Positions 1 through 4,976 are shown, numbered from the stretch's first letter. The stretch is DNA of 6,785 nucleotides from an uncultured Oscillibacter sp. (GCA_902462475.1 CABQCB010000096.1:1-6785), one strand, 5' to 3'. Notes: a model not told the origin generated them from the letters alone. Translations and numbers: made by a program.

Positions 1-1
1 G

Positions 2-217
2 GCCGCGGTGCGGCCCCGGGCAGTGGTGTGCTGCGCCTCCAGCGACCGCCGCTACAACAGCGCGCATCCGGACGCGCTGGCCTTGGTGCGCGGTGCCGGC
101 GCAGAGCTCTACTTTTCCGACCGGCCCCAGGTCCCCGGCTTTACAGACGGGGTGCCGCCCCATGGCGCGGTCTGCTTTTCCATGGGGGATGGAACGTTAT
201 CTGCGCAATACCTGTAA
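2..217 (+). CDS. C-terminal fragment of a ComEC-like metallo-beta-lactamase-fold protein (5' truncated)
   Basis: Only the last 71 codons are present; the frame is open to the left edge and ends at TAA 215-217. The fragment reads as the final strand-helix-strand part of a metallo-beta-lactamase fold. It has a hydrophobic strand (AVVCCASS), then N-S-A-HPDAL, then a helix ending in GAGAELYFSD, and finally a strand with GDGTLS. The spacing N-x2-HP ... G-x3-Y-x-SD resembles the C-terminal end of the ComEC/Rec2 hydrolase domain, where a 'GHPhxexl...G..vyrTD' pattern is usual. ComEC proteins work in DNA uptake at the membrane, but stand-alone hydrolases share this domain, so the DNA-uptake role cannot be assigned from the tail alone. 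The metal-binding HxHxDH motif lies outside the window. A GTG at 8 is not taken as the start, because the domain would be badly truncated. Confidence 0.55.
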   Translation, partial: AAVRPRAVVCCASSDRRYNSAHPDALALVRGAGAELYFSDRPQVPGFTDGVPPHGAVCFSMGDGTLSAQYL

Positions 218-227
218 GAGCAGAATA

Positions 228-259
228 GGATCCCGGGCCTTGCGGCCCGGGTATCCTTT
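228..259 (+). terminator. Rho-independent terminator after the MBL-fold gene
   Basis: GGATCCCGGGCC (228-239) pairs with GGCCCGGG-T-ATCC (244-256) around a TTGC loop, leaving one bulged T at 252. A short TTTC follows. The stem is strong but the T-tract is short. It lies 11 bases after the stop codon and separates this gene from the mgtC operon. Confidence 0.7.
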
Positions 260-373
260 CACCTGGAAAATAAACGTTTGCCATCGCGGCCCGACTGAAA
301 CGGAAATATCGCTAAATATTTTCACAAGAACTATACTGTTTCAACAAAAAGGGGAGCGCTGCTGCGTTTTGTA

Positions 374-402
374 TTGACAATATAACCAATGAATGGTAAA
401 AA
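374..402 (+). promoter_or_regulatory. Predicted sigma-A-type promoter for the mgtC pair
   Basis: A perfect -35 box TTGACA (374-379) is followed 17 bases later by TAAAAA (397-402), a 4/6 match to the -10 consensus. Transcription would begin near 409, giving a leader of about 134 bases before the GTG at 543. The -10 is not perfect, so the exact start is uncertain. Confidence 0.5.
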
Positions 403-491
403 TATTGTAAAAGAAGGTACGCAAGCGTTTTAAAACTAAAGAATACCCATGAAAGAGTTTGGAGTTTAAGAGGGAGAACCGGTTGACACCG

Positions 492-534
492 CTTCTTCCT
501 CTCTGCGTATTGCCGGAAGGATATGAGGAAGGAG
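492..534 (+). promoter_or_regulatory. Candidate stem-loop hiding the mgtC ribosome binding site
   Basis: CTTCTTCCTC (492-501) pairs over ten bases, with one G-U, with GAGGAAGGAG (525-534). That arm covers most of the AAGGAGG ribosome binding site (529-535) of the gene starting at 543. The 23-base loop contains a second copy of GGAAGGA (515-521). This copy can pair with the same pyrimidine strand (493-499), which would leave the ribosome binding site free. The folds were read by eye; no energy calculation was made. Confidence 0.4.
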
Positions 535-542
535 GGGCGGCT

Positions 543-1268
543 GTGCTGGAAATGCTGGATCCGCTGCGGGAACTGAATACACTGTCTGTGCTGCTGCGGA
601 TGGTGCTGGCCATGCTGTTTGGCGGTTTGATCGGACTGGAGCGAGGACGCAAGCGCCGTCCGGCGGGATTTCGCACCTATATGCTGGTGAGCCTGGGCGC
701 GGCGCTGACCATGCTGCTGAGCCAGTACGAGTATTTCATGGTGACCCACGAGTGGGCAGAGCTGGCGGCGGAGACCGGGATCCGCACGGACGTGTCCCGC
801 TTCGGCGCGCAGGTCATCAACGGCATCGGCTTTTTGGGCGCGGGTACCATCATCGTCACCGGGCGCCAGGAGGTAAAGGGCCTGACCACGGCGGCGGGAT
901 TGTGGGCCTCTGCCTGCATGGGTCTTGCCATCGGCGCGGGGTTCTATGAGTGCGTGCTGCTGGGCTTTGCCCTGATCTTCCTTTCCATGCGTCTGCTGCC
1001 GGCCATCGAGTCGCTGATCGTGGAAAACGCCCGGAACATGAACATCTACGTGGAGTTCCAGTCCCTGGACGATGTGGGCGAGATCATCAACCGCATCAAG
1101 TCCCAGGATGTGCAGATCTACGAGGTGGATATCGAGCGGGGACGGGAAGAGCGGGTGCTGCATCCCAGCGCGGTCTTTTCCATCCGCCTGCACCACAAGC
1201 AGGCGCATACCAGGGTGCTGACGGCGATCTCCGAGCTGGAGAGCGTCTATACCATCGACGAGATCTGA
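543..1268 (+). CDS. MgtC/SapB family membrane protein, first copy
   Basis: A 241-residue inner-membrane protein of the MgtC/SapB family. Family members are linked to growth at low magnesium and, in Salmonella, to inhibition of the F-type ATPase; the role here is not known. The membrane half (about residues 1-150) carries the family landmarks GGLIGLER (27-34), RRPAGFRT (38-45), a Gly-rich GIGFLGAGTIIV (94-105) and VKGLTTAAGLWASA (111-124). The C-terminal 77 residues (165-241) resemble the ACT-like soluble domain of long MgtC proteins. GTG 543 is chosen because AAGGAGG (529-535) lies seven bases upstream, and because the first residues (LEMLDPLREL) then align gap-free with the start of the next gene. 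An in-frame TTG at 459 has no binding site and would add 28 unsupported residues. The gene ends 16 bases before its paralogue. It differs from the paralogue by an 11-residue insertion in the loop near residues 66-85. Confidence 0.9.
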   Translation: MLEMLDPLRELNTLSVLLRMVLAMLFGGLIGLERGRKRRPAGFRTYMLVSLGAALTMLLSQYEYFMVTHEWAELAAETGIRTDVSRFGAQVINGIGFLGAGTIIVTGRQEVKGLTTAAGLWASACMGLAIGAGFYECVLLGFALIFLSMRLLPAIESLIVENARNMNIYVEFQSLDDVGEIINRIKSQDVQIYEVDIERGREERVLHPSAVFSIRLHHKQAHTRVLTAISELESVYTIDEI

Positions 1269-1284
1269 GGGAGGAGGCACAGCC

Positions 1285-1977
1285 ATGTTATCCATCTTTG
1301 ACGGACTGCGGGATGTGACCCTGCTTTCCATCACCGTCCGCATGCTGCTGGCGGTGGTCTGCGGCGGCATCATCGGCATCGAGCGGGAGTACAAGCGCCG
1401 TCCGGCGGGCTTCCGCACCCATATCCTCATCTGCCTGGGTGCTGCCATGACCACGCTGACCAGCCAGTATCTCTATTTGAACATGCACTACTTCACGGAT
1501 ATGGCCCGCCTGGGCGCGCAGGTGGTGGCCGGTATCGGCTTCATCGGCGCGGGCACCATCATCGTCACCCGCCGCCAGCGGGTGAAGGGCCTGACCACGG
1601 CGGCGGGCCTCTGGGCCTCCGCCATCATCGGCCTTTCTCTGGGCGGCGGCTTCTACGAGGGCGGCCTGTTCGCCACCCTCCTGATCCTGGCCGCGGAGAT
1701 GTTCTTTTCCAAGCTGGAATACCGGATGCTGGACCACGCGCCGGAGATCAATCTGTACATGGAATACAGCAACAAAGCCTGCCTGGAGGAGGTGCTGCGC
1801 CTGTTCCGGGAGCTGAATCTGAAGATTTTGAACCTGGAGATCACCCGCTCCGCCGGCAGCGAAAAGCACAATGCCTGCGCCATTTTCTCCCTGCGGCTGA
1901 ACAAGAAATGCAAGGTGGAGCGGCTGCTGGCGGACCTGCACGCGGTGGACGGTGTAGCCTCGGTGGAGGAGCTGTGA
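1285..1977 (+). CDS. MgtC/SapB family membrane protein, second copy
   Basis: A 230-residue paralogue of the preceding gene. It starts at an ATG seven bases after GGGAGGAGG (1269-1277), so the two genes form one operon. The landmarks have the same numbering: GGIIGIER (27-34), RRPAGFRTH (38-46), then GIGFIGAGTIIV (83-94) and VKGLTTAAGLWASA (100-113). Several hydrophobic segments follow, then an ACT-like C-terminal domain (154-230). By hand count, 82 of 144 aligned membrane-half positions are identical to the first copy, but only 17 of 77 C-terminal positions. The two may therefore form a mixed oligomer or respond to different signals; this is inference. No terminator is visible after the stop, so some transcripts may run on into the kinase gene. 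Confidence 0.92.
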   Translation: MLSIFDGLRDVTLLSITVRMLLAVVCGGIIGIEREYKRRPAGFRTHILICLGAAMTTLTSQYLYLNMHYFTDMARLGAQVVAGIGFIGAGTIIVTRRQRVKGLTTAAGLWASAIIGLSLGGGFYEGGLFATLLILAAEMFFSKLEYRMLDHAPEINLYMEYSNKACLEEVLRLFRELNLKILNLEITRSAGSEKHNACAIFSLRLNKKCKVERLLADLHAVDGVASVEEL

Positions 1978-1986
1978 GGGCCGGAC

Positions 1987-2015
1987 TTTACGCGGGGGAA
2001 AAACAATGGTATAAT
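1987..2015 (+). promoter_or_regulatory. Predicted promoter for the PfkB-family kinase gene
   Basis: TTTACG (1987-1992, 4/6 match) and a perfect TATAAT (2010-2015) are separated by 17 bases. The -10 is preceded by TGG, an extended -10 feature. The predicted start is near 2022, about 41 bases before the ATG at 2063. The promoter begins ten bases after the second mgtC stop, so the kinase can be expressed independently. Confidence 0.65.
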
Positions 2016-2062
2016 CAGCGAAGGAACCGTACCGTATCAAAAAAGGGAAGGGAGCTCCAAAC

Positions 2063-2944
2063 ATGAAAAAAGAATACGATGTGCTGGTCATCGGACCGGT
2101 CTCACTGGACCACAATATCGACTATCAGGGCAACGAGCGCAAGGAAGTGGGCGGCGCGGTGGTGGCCTCCGGCTTTGCGGCGGCCAAAAGCGGCAACCGC
2201 ACGGCCATCTTCACCAAGCTGAACCCCGCCGACGCCAATGTGGAAGAGCGCTTTGCCGGCTCCGGCGCGGACGTGTACTGGAAGCCCTCCGCGGCTACCT
2301 GCTCCATCCGCAACCAGTATTTTACCGCCGACAAGGAAAAGCGCGCCTGCACCTCCATGGGCGTGTGCGATCCCTTCCGGTTTGACGAGCTCCCCGATAT
2401 CGATACGAAGATCTATCACTTTGCGGGCCTGGTGTACGGCGACTTTGACGGGGCGCTGTTTGCCGAGGCCGCCAAGCACGGCAAGGTGGCCGTGGACGTA
2501 CAGTGCCTGCTGCGCCACGTAGAGGCCGACAAGACCATGGCCTTCCACGACTGGGCGGAGAAGAAGGAGTATCTGCCGGTCATCGACTATCTCAAGACCG
2601 ACGCAGCGGAGGCGGAGATCCTCACGGGATTGACGGACCGGGCGGAGGCTGCCCGGCTGCTGCACAGCTGGGGCGCCAAGGAGGTGCTCATCACCCATAA
2701 TACCGAGGTGCTGGCTTACGACGGCAAGGCCATCTACACCTGCCCCATCAAGGCCCGGAACCTCTCCGGCCGTACCGGGCGGGGCGACACCACCTTTGCC
2801 GGCTACATCACCGAGCGCCAGCGGGCCGGTGTGGCGGAGGCTTTGCAGTACTGCACAGCTCTGGTCTCGCTGAAAATGGAGACGCCCGGCCCCTTCCAGG
2901 GCACCCGGGCCGACGTGCTGGACTATATCCACGCATTTTATTGA
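2063..2944 (+). CDS. PfkB/ribokinase-family carbohydrate or nucleoside kinase
   Basis: A 293-residue cytosolic kinase of the PfkB (ribokinase-like) family, about the usual length. These enzymes transfer the gamma-phosphate of ATP to a hydroxymethyl group of a sugar, nucleoside or similar small molecule. Visible marks are the first strand DVLVIGPVSLDH (6-17), the substrate-side VGGAVVASG (29-37), the conserved KTDAAEAEILTG (178-189) and the anion-hole motif GRTGRGD (236-242). D242 is the expected catalytic base. The last motif differs from the usual DTxGAGD, having Gly for the first Asp and Arg for Ala. The Asn often found after the N-terminal GG pair is also absent. The substrate cannot be named. 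The ATG at 2063 sits eight bases after AAGGGAG (2048-2054). The gene has its own promoter and terminator and no pathway partner in view; the mgtC neighbours suggest no function for it. Confidence 0.88.
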   Translation: MKKEYDVLVIGPVSLDHNIDYQGNERKEVGGAVVASGFAAAKSGNRTAIFTKLNPADANVEERFAGSGADVYWKPSAATCSIRNQYFTADKEKRACTSMGVCDPFRFDELPDIDTKIYHFAGLVYGDFDGALFAEAAKHGKVAVDVQCLLRHVEADKTMAFHDWAEKKEYLPVIDYLKTDAAEAEILTGLTDRAEAARLLHSWGAKEVLITHNTEVLAYDGKAIYTCPIKARNLSGRTGRGDTTFAGYITERQRAGVAEALQYCTALVSLKMETPGPFQGTRADVLDYIHAFY

Positions 2945-2952
2945 GCGCGTGG

Positions 2953-2981
2953 GGAGGCCGCCTTTGGGCGGCCTCCTTTTT
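2953..2981 (+). terminator. Strong rho-independent terminator after the kinase gene
   Basis: GGAGGCCGCC (2953-2962) pairs perfectly over ten bases with GGCGGCCTCC (2967-2976) around a TTTG loop, followed by five Ts. It starts nine bases after the stop codon and isolates the kinase gene from the riboswitch unit. Confidence 0.93.
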
Positions 2982-3025
2982 GTTTGTATGCCGCGAAACG
3001 TCCGTCAACAGAAAATATTCGTCTT

Positions 3026-3043
3026 CAATTTGAAAACAAATTG
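3026..3043. promoter_or_regulatory. Perfect inverted repeat upstream of the symporter promoter, candidate operator
   Basis: CAATTTG (3026-3032) and CAAATTG (3037-3043) are exact inverted copies around AAAA. The repeat ends 13 bases before the -35 box, the position of an activator site or UP-like element. A further CAATTG (3054-3059) overlaps the -35. No regulator is identified. The partial likeness of TTGTTAA (3041-3047) to a Rex half-site is not enough to name one. Confidence 0.35.
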
Positions 3044-3056
3044 TTAAAAAATGCAA

Positions 3057-3085
3057 TTGACAACGGGAGCGGTCCGTGGTAAGGT
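3057..3085 (+). promoter_or_regulatory. Predicted promoter of the riboswitch-symporter transcript
   Basis: A perfect TTGACA (3057-3062) is followed by a 17-base spacer and TAAGGT (3080-3085), a weak -10 preceded by an extended-10 TGG (3077-3079). Transcription would begin near 3092, just upstream of the first glycine aptamer, which fits a leader that carries the riboswitch. Confidence 0.6.
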
Positions 3086-3114
3086 AAGGAAAAATTGGAT
3101 AACGGCAAACGAAG

Positions 3115-3276
3115 TCCGTAGGGGAACGGCGCAAGCCTGCCGAAGGAGTGAAACTCTCAGGCGCCCGGGTTCGGGTGAGGACTATGGATGGATGTGGCTC
3201 TGGAGAAGCCCGGAAAACGGGTACCGAAGGTGCAAGGCGGCGCTGCTGCTGAATCTCTCAGGTAAAAGGACAGAGT
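3115..3276 (+). promoter_or_regulatory. Glycine riboswitch, two aptamers in tandem
   Basis: Both aptamers carry the glycine-riboswitch core. Aptamer 1 has P1 formed by TCCGTA (3115-3120) with TATGGA (3183-3188), then GGGGAA, a short P2 (GGC-GCAA-GCC, 3128-3137), GCCGAAGGAG (3139-3148), CTCTCAGG (3154-3161) and GGAC (3179-3182). Aptamer 2 has P1 formed by CTCT (3198-3201) with AGAG (3272-3275), then GGAGA, P2 (CCCG/CGGG around GAAAA, 3210-3222), CCGAAGGTGCAA (3224-3235), a P3b stem (about 3236-3250), CTCTCAGG (3255-3262) and AAAAGGAC. Aptamer 2 is canonical. Aptamer 1 lacks P3b and has a hairpin (3162-3177) where a short A-rich linker is usual. Tandem glycine aptamers are known to control glycine cleavage genes and AGCS transporters, and the gene downstream here is such a transporter. 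With the terminator at 3327-3361, control is probably by transcription termination. Whether glycine turns the gene on or off cannot be read directly. Confidence 0.93.
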
Positions 3277-3281
3277 GGGAC

Positions 3282-3303
3282 GCACGGGCAGGGGTGCCCG
3301 TGT
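3282..3303 (+). other. Hairpin between glycine aptamer 2 and the terminator
   Basis: GCACGGGCA (3282-3290) pairs with TGCCCGTGT (3295-3303) over nine bases, including one G-U, around a GGGG loop. A T-rich but interrupted stretch follows. It may be part of the riboswitch expression platform or a pause hairpin; the tract after it is too broken to call a terminator with confidence. Confidence 0.5.
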
Positions 3304-3326
3304 ACGGTTCTTTGTGTTTTCTTCTT

Positions 3327-3361
3327 CGGAGCGGCTGGTCGTTCAGCCGTTCCGTTTTTTT
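3327..3361 (+). terminator. Riboswitch-controlled intrinsic terminator before the symporter gene
   Basis: CGGAGCGGCTG (3327-3337) pairs with CAGCCGTTCCG (3344-3354) over eleven bases with one G-U, followed by seven Ts (3355-3361). It lies between the glycine aptamers and the ribosome binding site of the symporter. That placement makes it an attenuator in the leader and not the end of a gene. Confidence 0.88.
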
Positions 3362-3383
3362 GCATTTCGGGAGGGAAAACACT

Positions 3384-4775
3384 ATGCTGCTTCAAATCGT
3401 ACAAACCGTCAATACCTATCTGTCCGACTACATTCTGGTGGTGCTGCTGATCGCCGTGGGCCTGTGGTTTTCCATCAAGACCCGCTTCGTGCAGGTGCGC
3501 TGCTTCGGTGAGGGCATGCGCCGGGTGTTCGGCAGTCTTTCGCTCAACGGCGCCAAGCACAAAAGCGGAATGAGCTCCTTCCAGGCGCTGGCCACCGCCA
3601 TTGCCGCCCAGGTGGGCACCGGCAACATCGTCGGCGCCAGCGGCGCCATCCTGACCGGCGGCCCCGGCGCCATTTTCTGGATGTGGATCATCGCCTTTTT
3701 CGGCATGGCCACCATTTACGCGGAGGCCACGCTGGCCCAGCAGACCCGGGTGAAGGACGAACAGGGCAACATTCAGGGCGGCCCCGTCTACTACATCACC
3801 ACCGCCTTCCGCGGCGCGTTCGGCAAGTTCCTGGCGGGCTTCTTCGCCGTGGCCATCATCCTGGCCCTGGGCTTTTTCGGATGCATGGTGCAGTCCAACT
3901 CCATCGGCTCCACCTTTGAAACGGCCTTCGGCATCCCCGCCTGGATCGTGGGCGTGGTGCTGGTGGTCATCTGCGCGGTGATCTTCCTGGGCGGCGTGCA
4001 GCGTCTGGCTGCCGTCACCGAGAAGCTGGTGCCCATTATGGCCGCCGTGTTCCTGCTGGGCGGCCTGGTGGTGCTGGTGGTGCGCATCCAGTACCTGCCC
4101 GCCACCTTCGGCATGATCTTCCGCTATGCGTTTGCCCCCAACGCCATCATCGGCGGCGGCCTGGGCGCCGCGCTGAAGATCGCCATCAGCCAGGGCGCCA
4201 AGCGCGGATTGTTCTCCAACGAGGCCGGCATGGGCTCCACCCCCCACGCCCACGCGCTGGCCAACGTGAAAGACCCCCATGAGCAGGGCGTGGTGGCCAT
4301 GGTGGGCGTGTTCATCGATACCTTCGTGGTGCTGACCCTCAACGCTCTGGTGATCATCTCCACCCTGTACACGGCGGACGGCCCTCTGGCTGCCGGCTAT
4401 ACCGACGCGGTGGCCCAGACCCTCAACAACACCAACCTGGCCCAGACGGCTTTCGGCACGGTCATGGGTGCCGGCCTGGGCGCCAAGTTCGTGGCGGTGT
4501 GCCTGTTCTTCTTCGCCTTCTCCACCATCCTGGGCTGGAACCTCTTCGGCAAGATCAACGTGACCTATCTCTTCGGCCGCAAGGCGACCACCGTGTATAT
4601 GGTCATTGCCCTGGTGTTCATCTTCCTGGGCACCGTCACCTCCAGCGATCTGGTGTGGGGCCTTTCCGACATGTTCAACCAGCTGATGGTCATTCCCAAC
4701 GCCATCGCCCTGTTCGCTCTGACGAACATGGTGGTGCGGGTGGCGCACAAGAAAAAAGCTGATAAAGCAAGTTAA
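3384..4775 (+). CDS. alsT: AGCS-family alanine/glycine:cation symporter
   Basis: A 463-residue integral membrane transporter of the alanine or glycine:cation symporter family (AlsT/DagA/AgcS), within the normal length range. Members move alanine or glycine together with Na+ or H+ through a LeuT-like fold. Family marks are GTGNIVGASGA (78-88) followed by TGGPGAIFWMW, the motif QGGPVYYI, and GAKRGLFSNEAGMGS, with N279-E280 near its end. Many hydrophobic helices span nearly the whole length, and the C-terminus is short and Lys-rich. ATG 3384 is chosen because GGGAGGG (3369-3375) lies eight bases upstream. The reading frame stays open back to 3051, but that would translate the riboswitch and terminator and is not credible. 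The glycine-sensing leader points to glycine as a main substrate, for uptake or for relief of excess; direction and ion are inference. The symbol is by family resemblance. Confidence 0.94.
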   Translation: MLLQIVQTVNTYLSDYILVVLLIAVGLWFSIKTRFVQVRCFGEGMRRVFGSLSLNGAKHKSGMSSFQALATAIAAQVGTGNIVGASGAILTGGPGAIFWMWIIAFFGMATIYAEATLAQQTRVKDEQGNIQGGPVYYITTAFRGAFGKFLAGFFAVAIILALGFFGCMVQSNSIGSTFETAFGIPAWIVGVVLVVICAVIFLGGVQRLAAVTEKLVPIMAAVFLLGGLVVLVVRIQYLPATFGMIFRYAFAPNAIIGGGLGAALKIAISQGAKRGLFSNEAGMGSTPHAHALANVKDPHEQGVVAMVGVFIDTFVVLTLNALVIISTLYTADGPLAAGYTDAVAQTLNNTNLAQTAFGTVMGAGLGAKFVAVCLFFFAFSTILGWNLFGKINVTYLFGRKATTVYMVIALVFIFLGTVTSSDLVWGLSDMFNQLMVIPNAIALFALTNMVVRVAHKKKADKAS

Positions 4776-4793
4776 GAAGTTGATAAGAATTCG

Positions 4794-4825
4794 CAGCCGC
4801 TCCATCCAGGAGCGGCTGTATTTTT
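4794..4825 (+). terminator. Rho-independent terminator after the symporter gene
   Basis: CAGCCGCTCC (4794-4803) pairs perfectly over ten bases with GGAGCGGCTG (4809-4818) around ATCCA, followed by TATTTTT and, a little later, a second T-run. The downstream arm is identical to the upstream arm of the riboswitch terminator (3328-3337). Confidence 0.92.
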
Positions 4826-4870
4826 GACTTTTTTAATAAATGAAACTGAGAAAAAACGTTTGAGTACACA

Positions 4871-4887
4871 AAAATGAAAAACATTTT
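4871..4887. promoter_or_regulatory. Short inverted repeat touching the -35 box of the nuoEF promoter
   Basis: AAAATG (4871-4876) and CATTTT (4882-4887) are exact inverted copies around five As. The repeat overlaps the first two bases of the -35 box, where a regulator could block or aid RNA polymerase. The region is very AT-rich, so chance is a real explanation. Confidence 0.25.
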
Positions 4888-4915
4888 GACAGAGGAAAAT
4901 GGCCTGCGCTATACT
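4886..4915 (+). promoter_or_regulatory. Predicted promoter of the nuoE-nuoF operon
   Basis: A perfect TTGACA (4886-4891) and TATACT (4910-4915, 5/6 match) are separated by 18 bases. Transcription would start near 4922, leaving a leader of about 55 bases before the ATG at 4977. The position fits the preceding terminator and the start of a new unit. Confidence 0.7.
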
Positions 4916-4976
4916 GTTTCCGAGGGAGAAATATGCGTTTTTTTGTGAGGGACATATTCAAAAAAGGAGACGAGCC

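Larger units (their letters stand above)
218..542 (+). other. 325-base non-coding gap upstream of the tandem mgtC genes
   Basis: No convincing gene lies here. The gap holds the terminator at 228-259, then AT-rich DNA with a short inverted repeat (AAATAT 304-309 / ATATTT 316-321). A lone TATACT box sits at 332-337 with only a weak -35 (TCGCTA, 309-314), followed by the main promoter at 374-402. The presumed transcribed leader (about 409-542) contains a 10-base palindrome (GTTTTAAAAC, 427-436), a six-codon open frame (ATG 449 to TAA 469) without a proper ribosome binding site, and a stem-loop over the mgtC ribosome binding site. Confidence 0.6.

Noticed and set aside
459..542. TTG start at 459 for the first MgtC gene
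   Set aside because: No ribosome binding site precedes it, the added residues have no counterpart in the paralogue, and GTG 543 has AAGGAGG at ideal spacing.
312..1454. Reverse-strand open frame (380 codons) opposite the mgtC genes
   Set aside because: It crosses the promoter region and both mgtC genes and has no recognisable domain; the forward genes carry full family motifs.
2102..2932. Reverse-strand open frame (276 codons) opposite the kinase
   Set aside because: Shadow of the PfkB gene, with no domain and no ribosome binding site seen.
3041..3059. Possible Rex operator (TTGTTAA followed by AT-rich DNA) near the symporter promoter
   Set aside because: Only one half-site matches; the second TTAACAA half is missing.
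3051..3383. In-frame N-terminal extension of the symporter back to ATG 3051 (111 extra residues)
   Set aside because: It would translate the promoter, both glycine aptamers and the terminator. The added residues are unlike the family, and a good ribosome binding site serves ATG 3384.
3258..4805. Long reverse-strand open frame (515 codons) opposite the symporter
   Set aside because: The protein is rich in His, Gly and Gln with no recognisable domain, as expected for a mirror of a GC-rich membrane protein gene; the + strand gene is certain.
4930..4958. AATATG/CATATT stem in the nuoE leader as a regulatory hairpin
   Set aside because: Only six A-T-rich pairs around a 17-base loop; too weak to support.
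4899..4976. ATG 4899 as the start of the NuoE-like gene
   Set aside because: It lies between the -35 and -10 boxes of the predicted promoter; ATG 4977 has a proper ribosome binding site and matches the family length.
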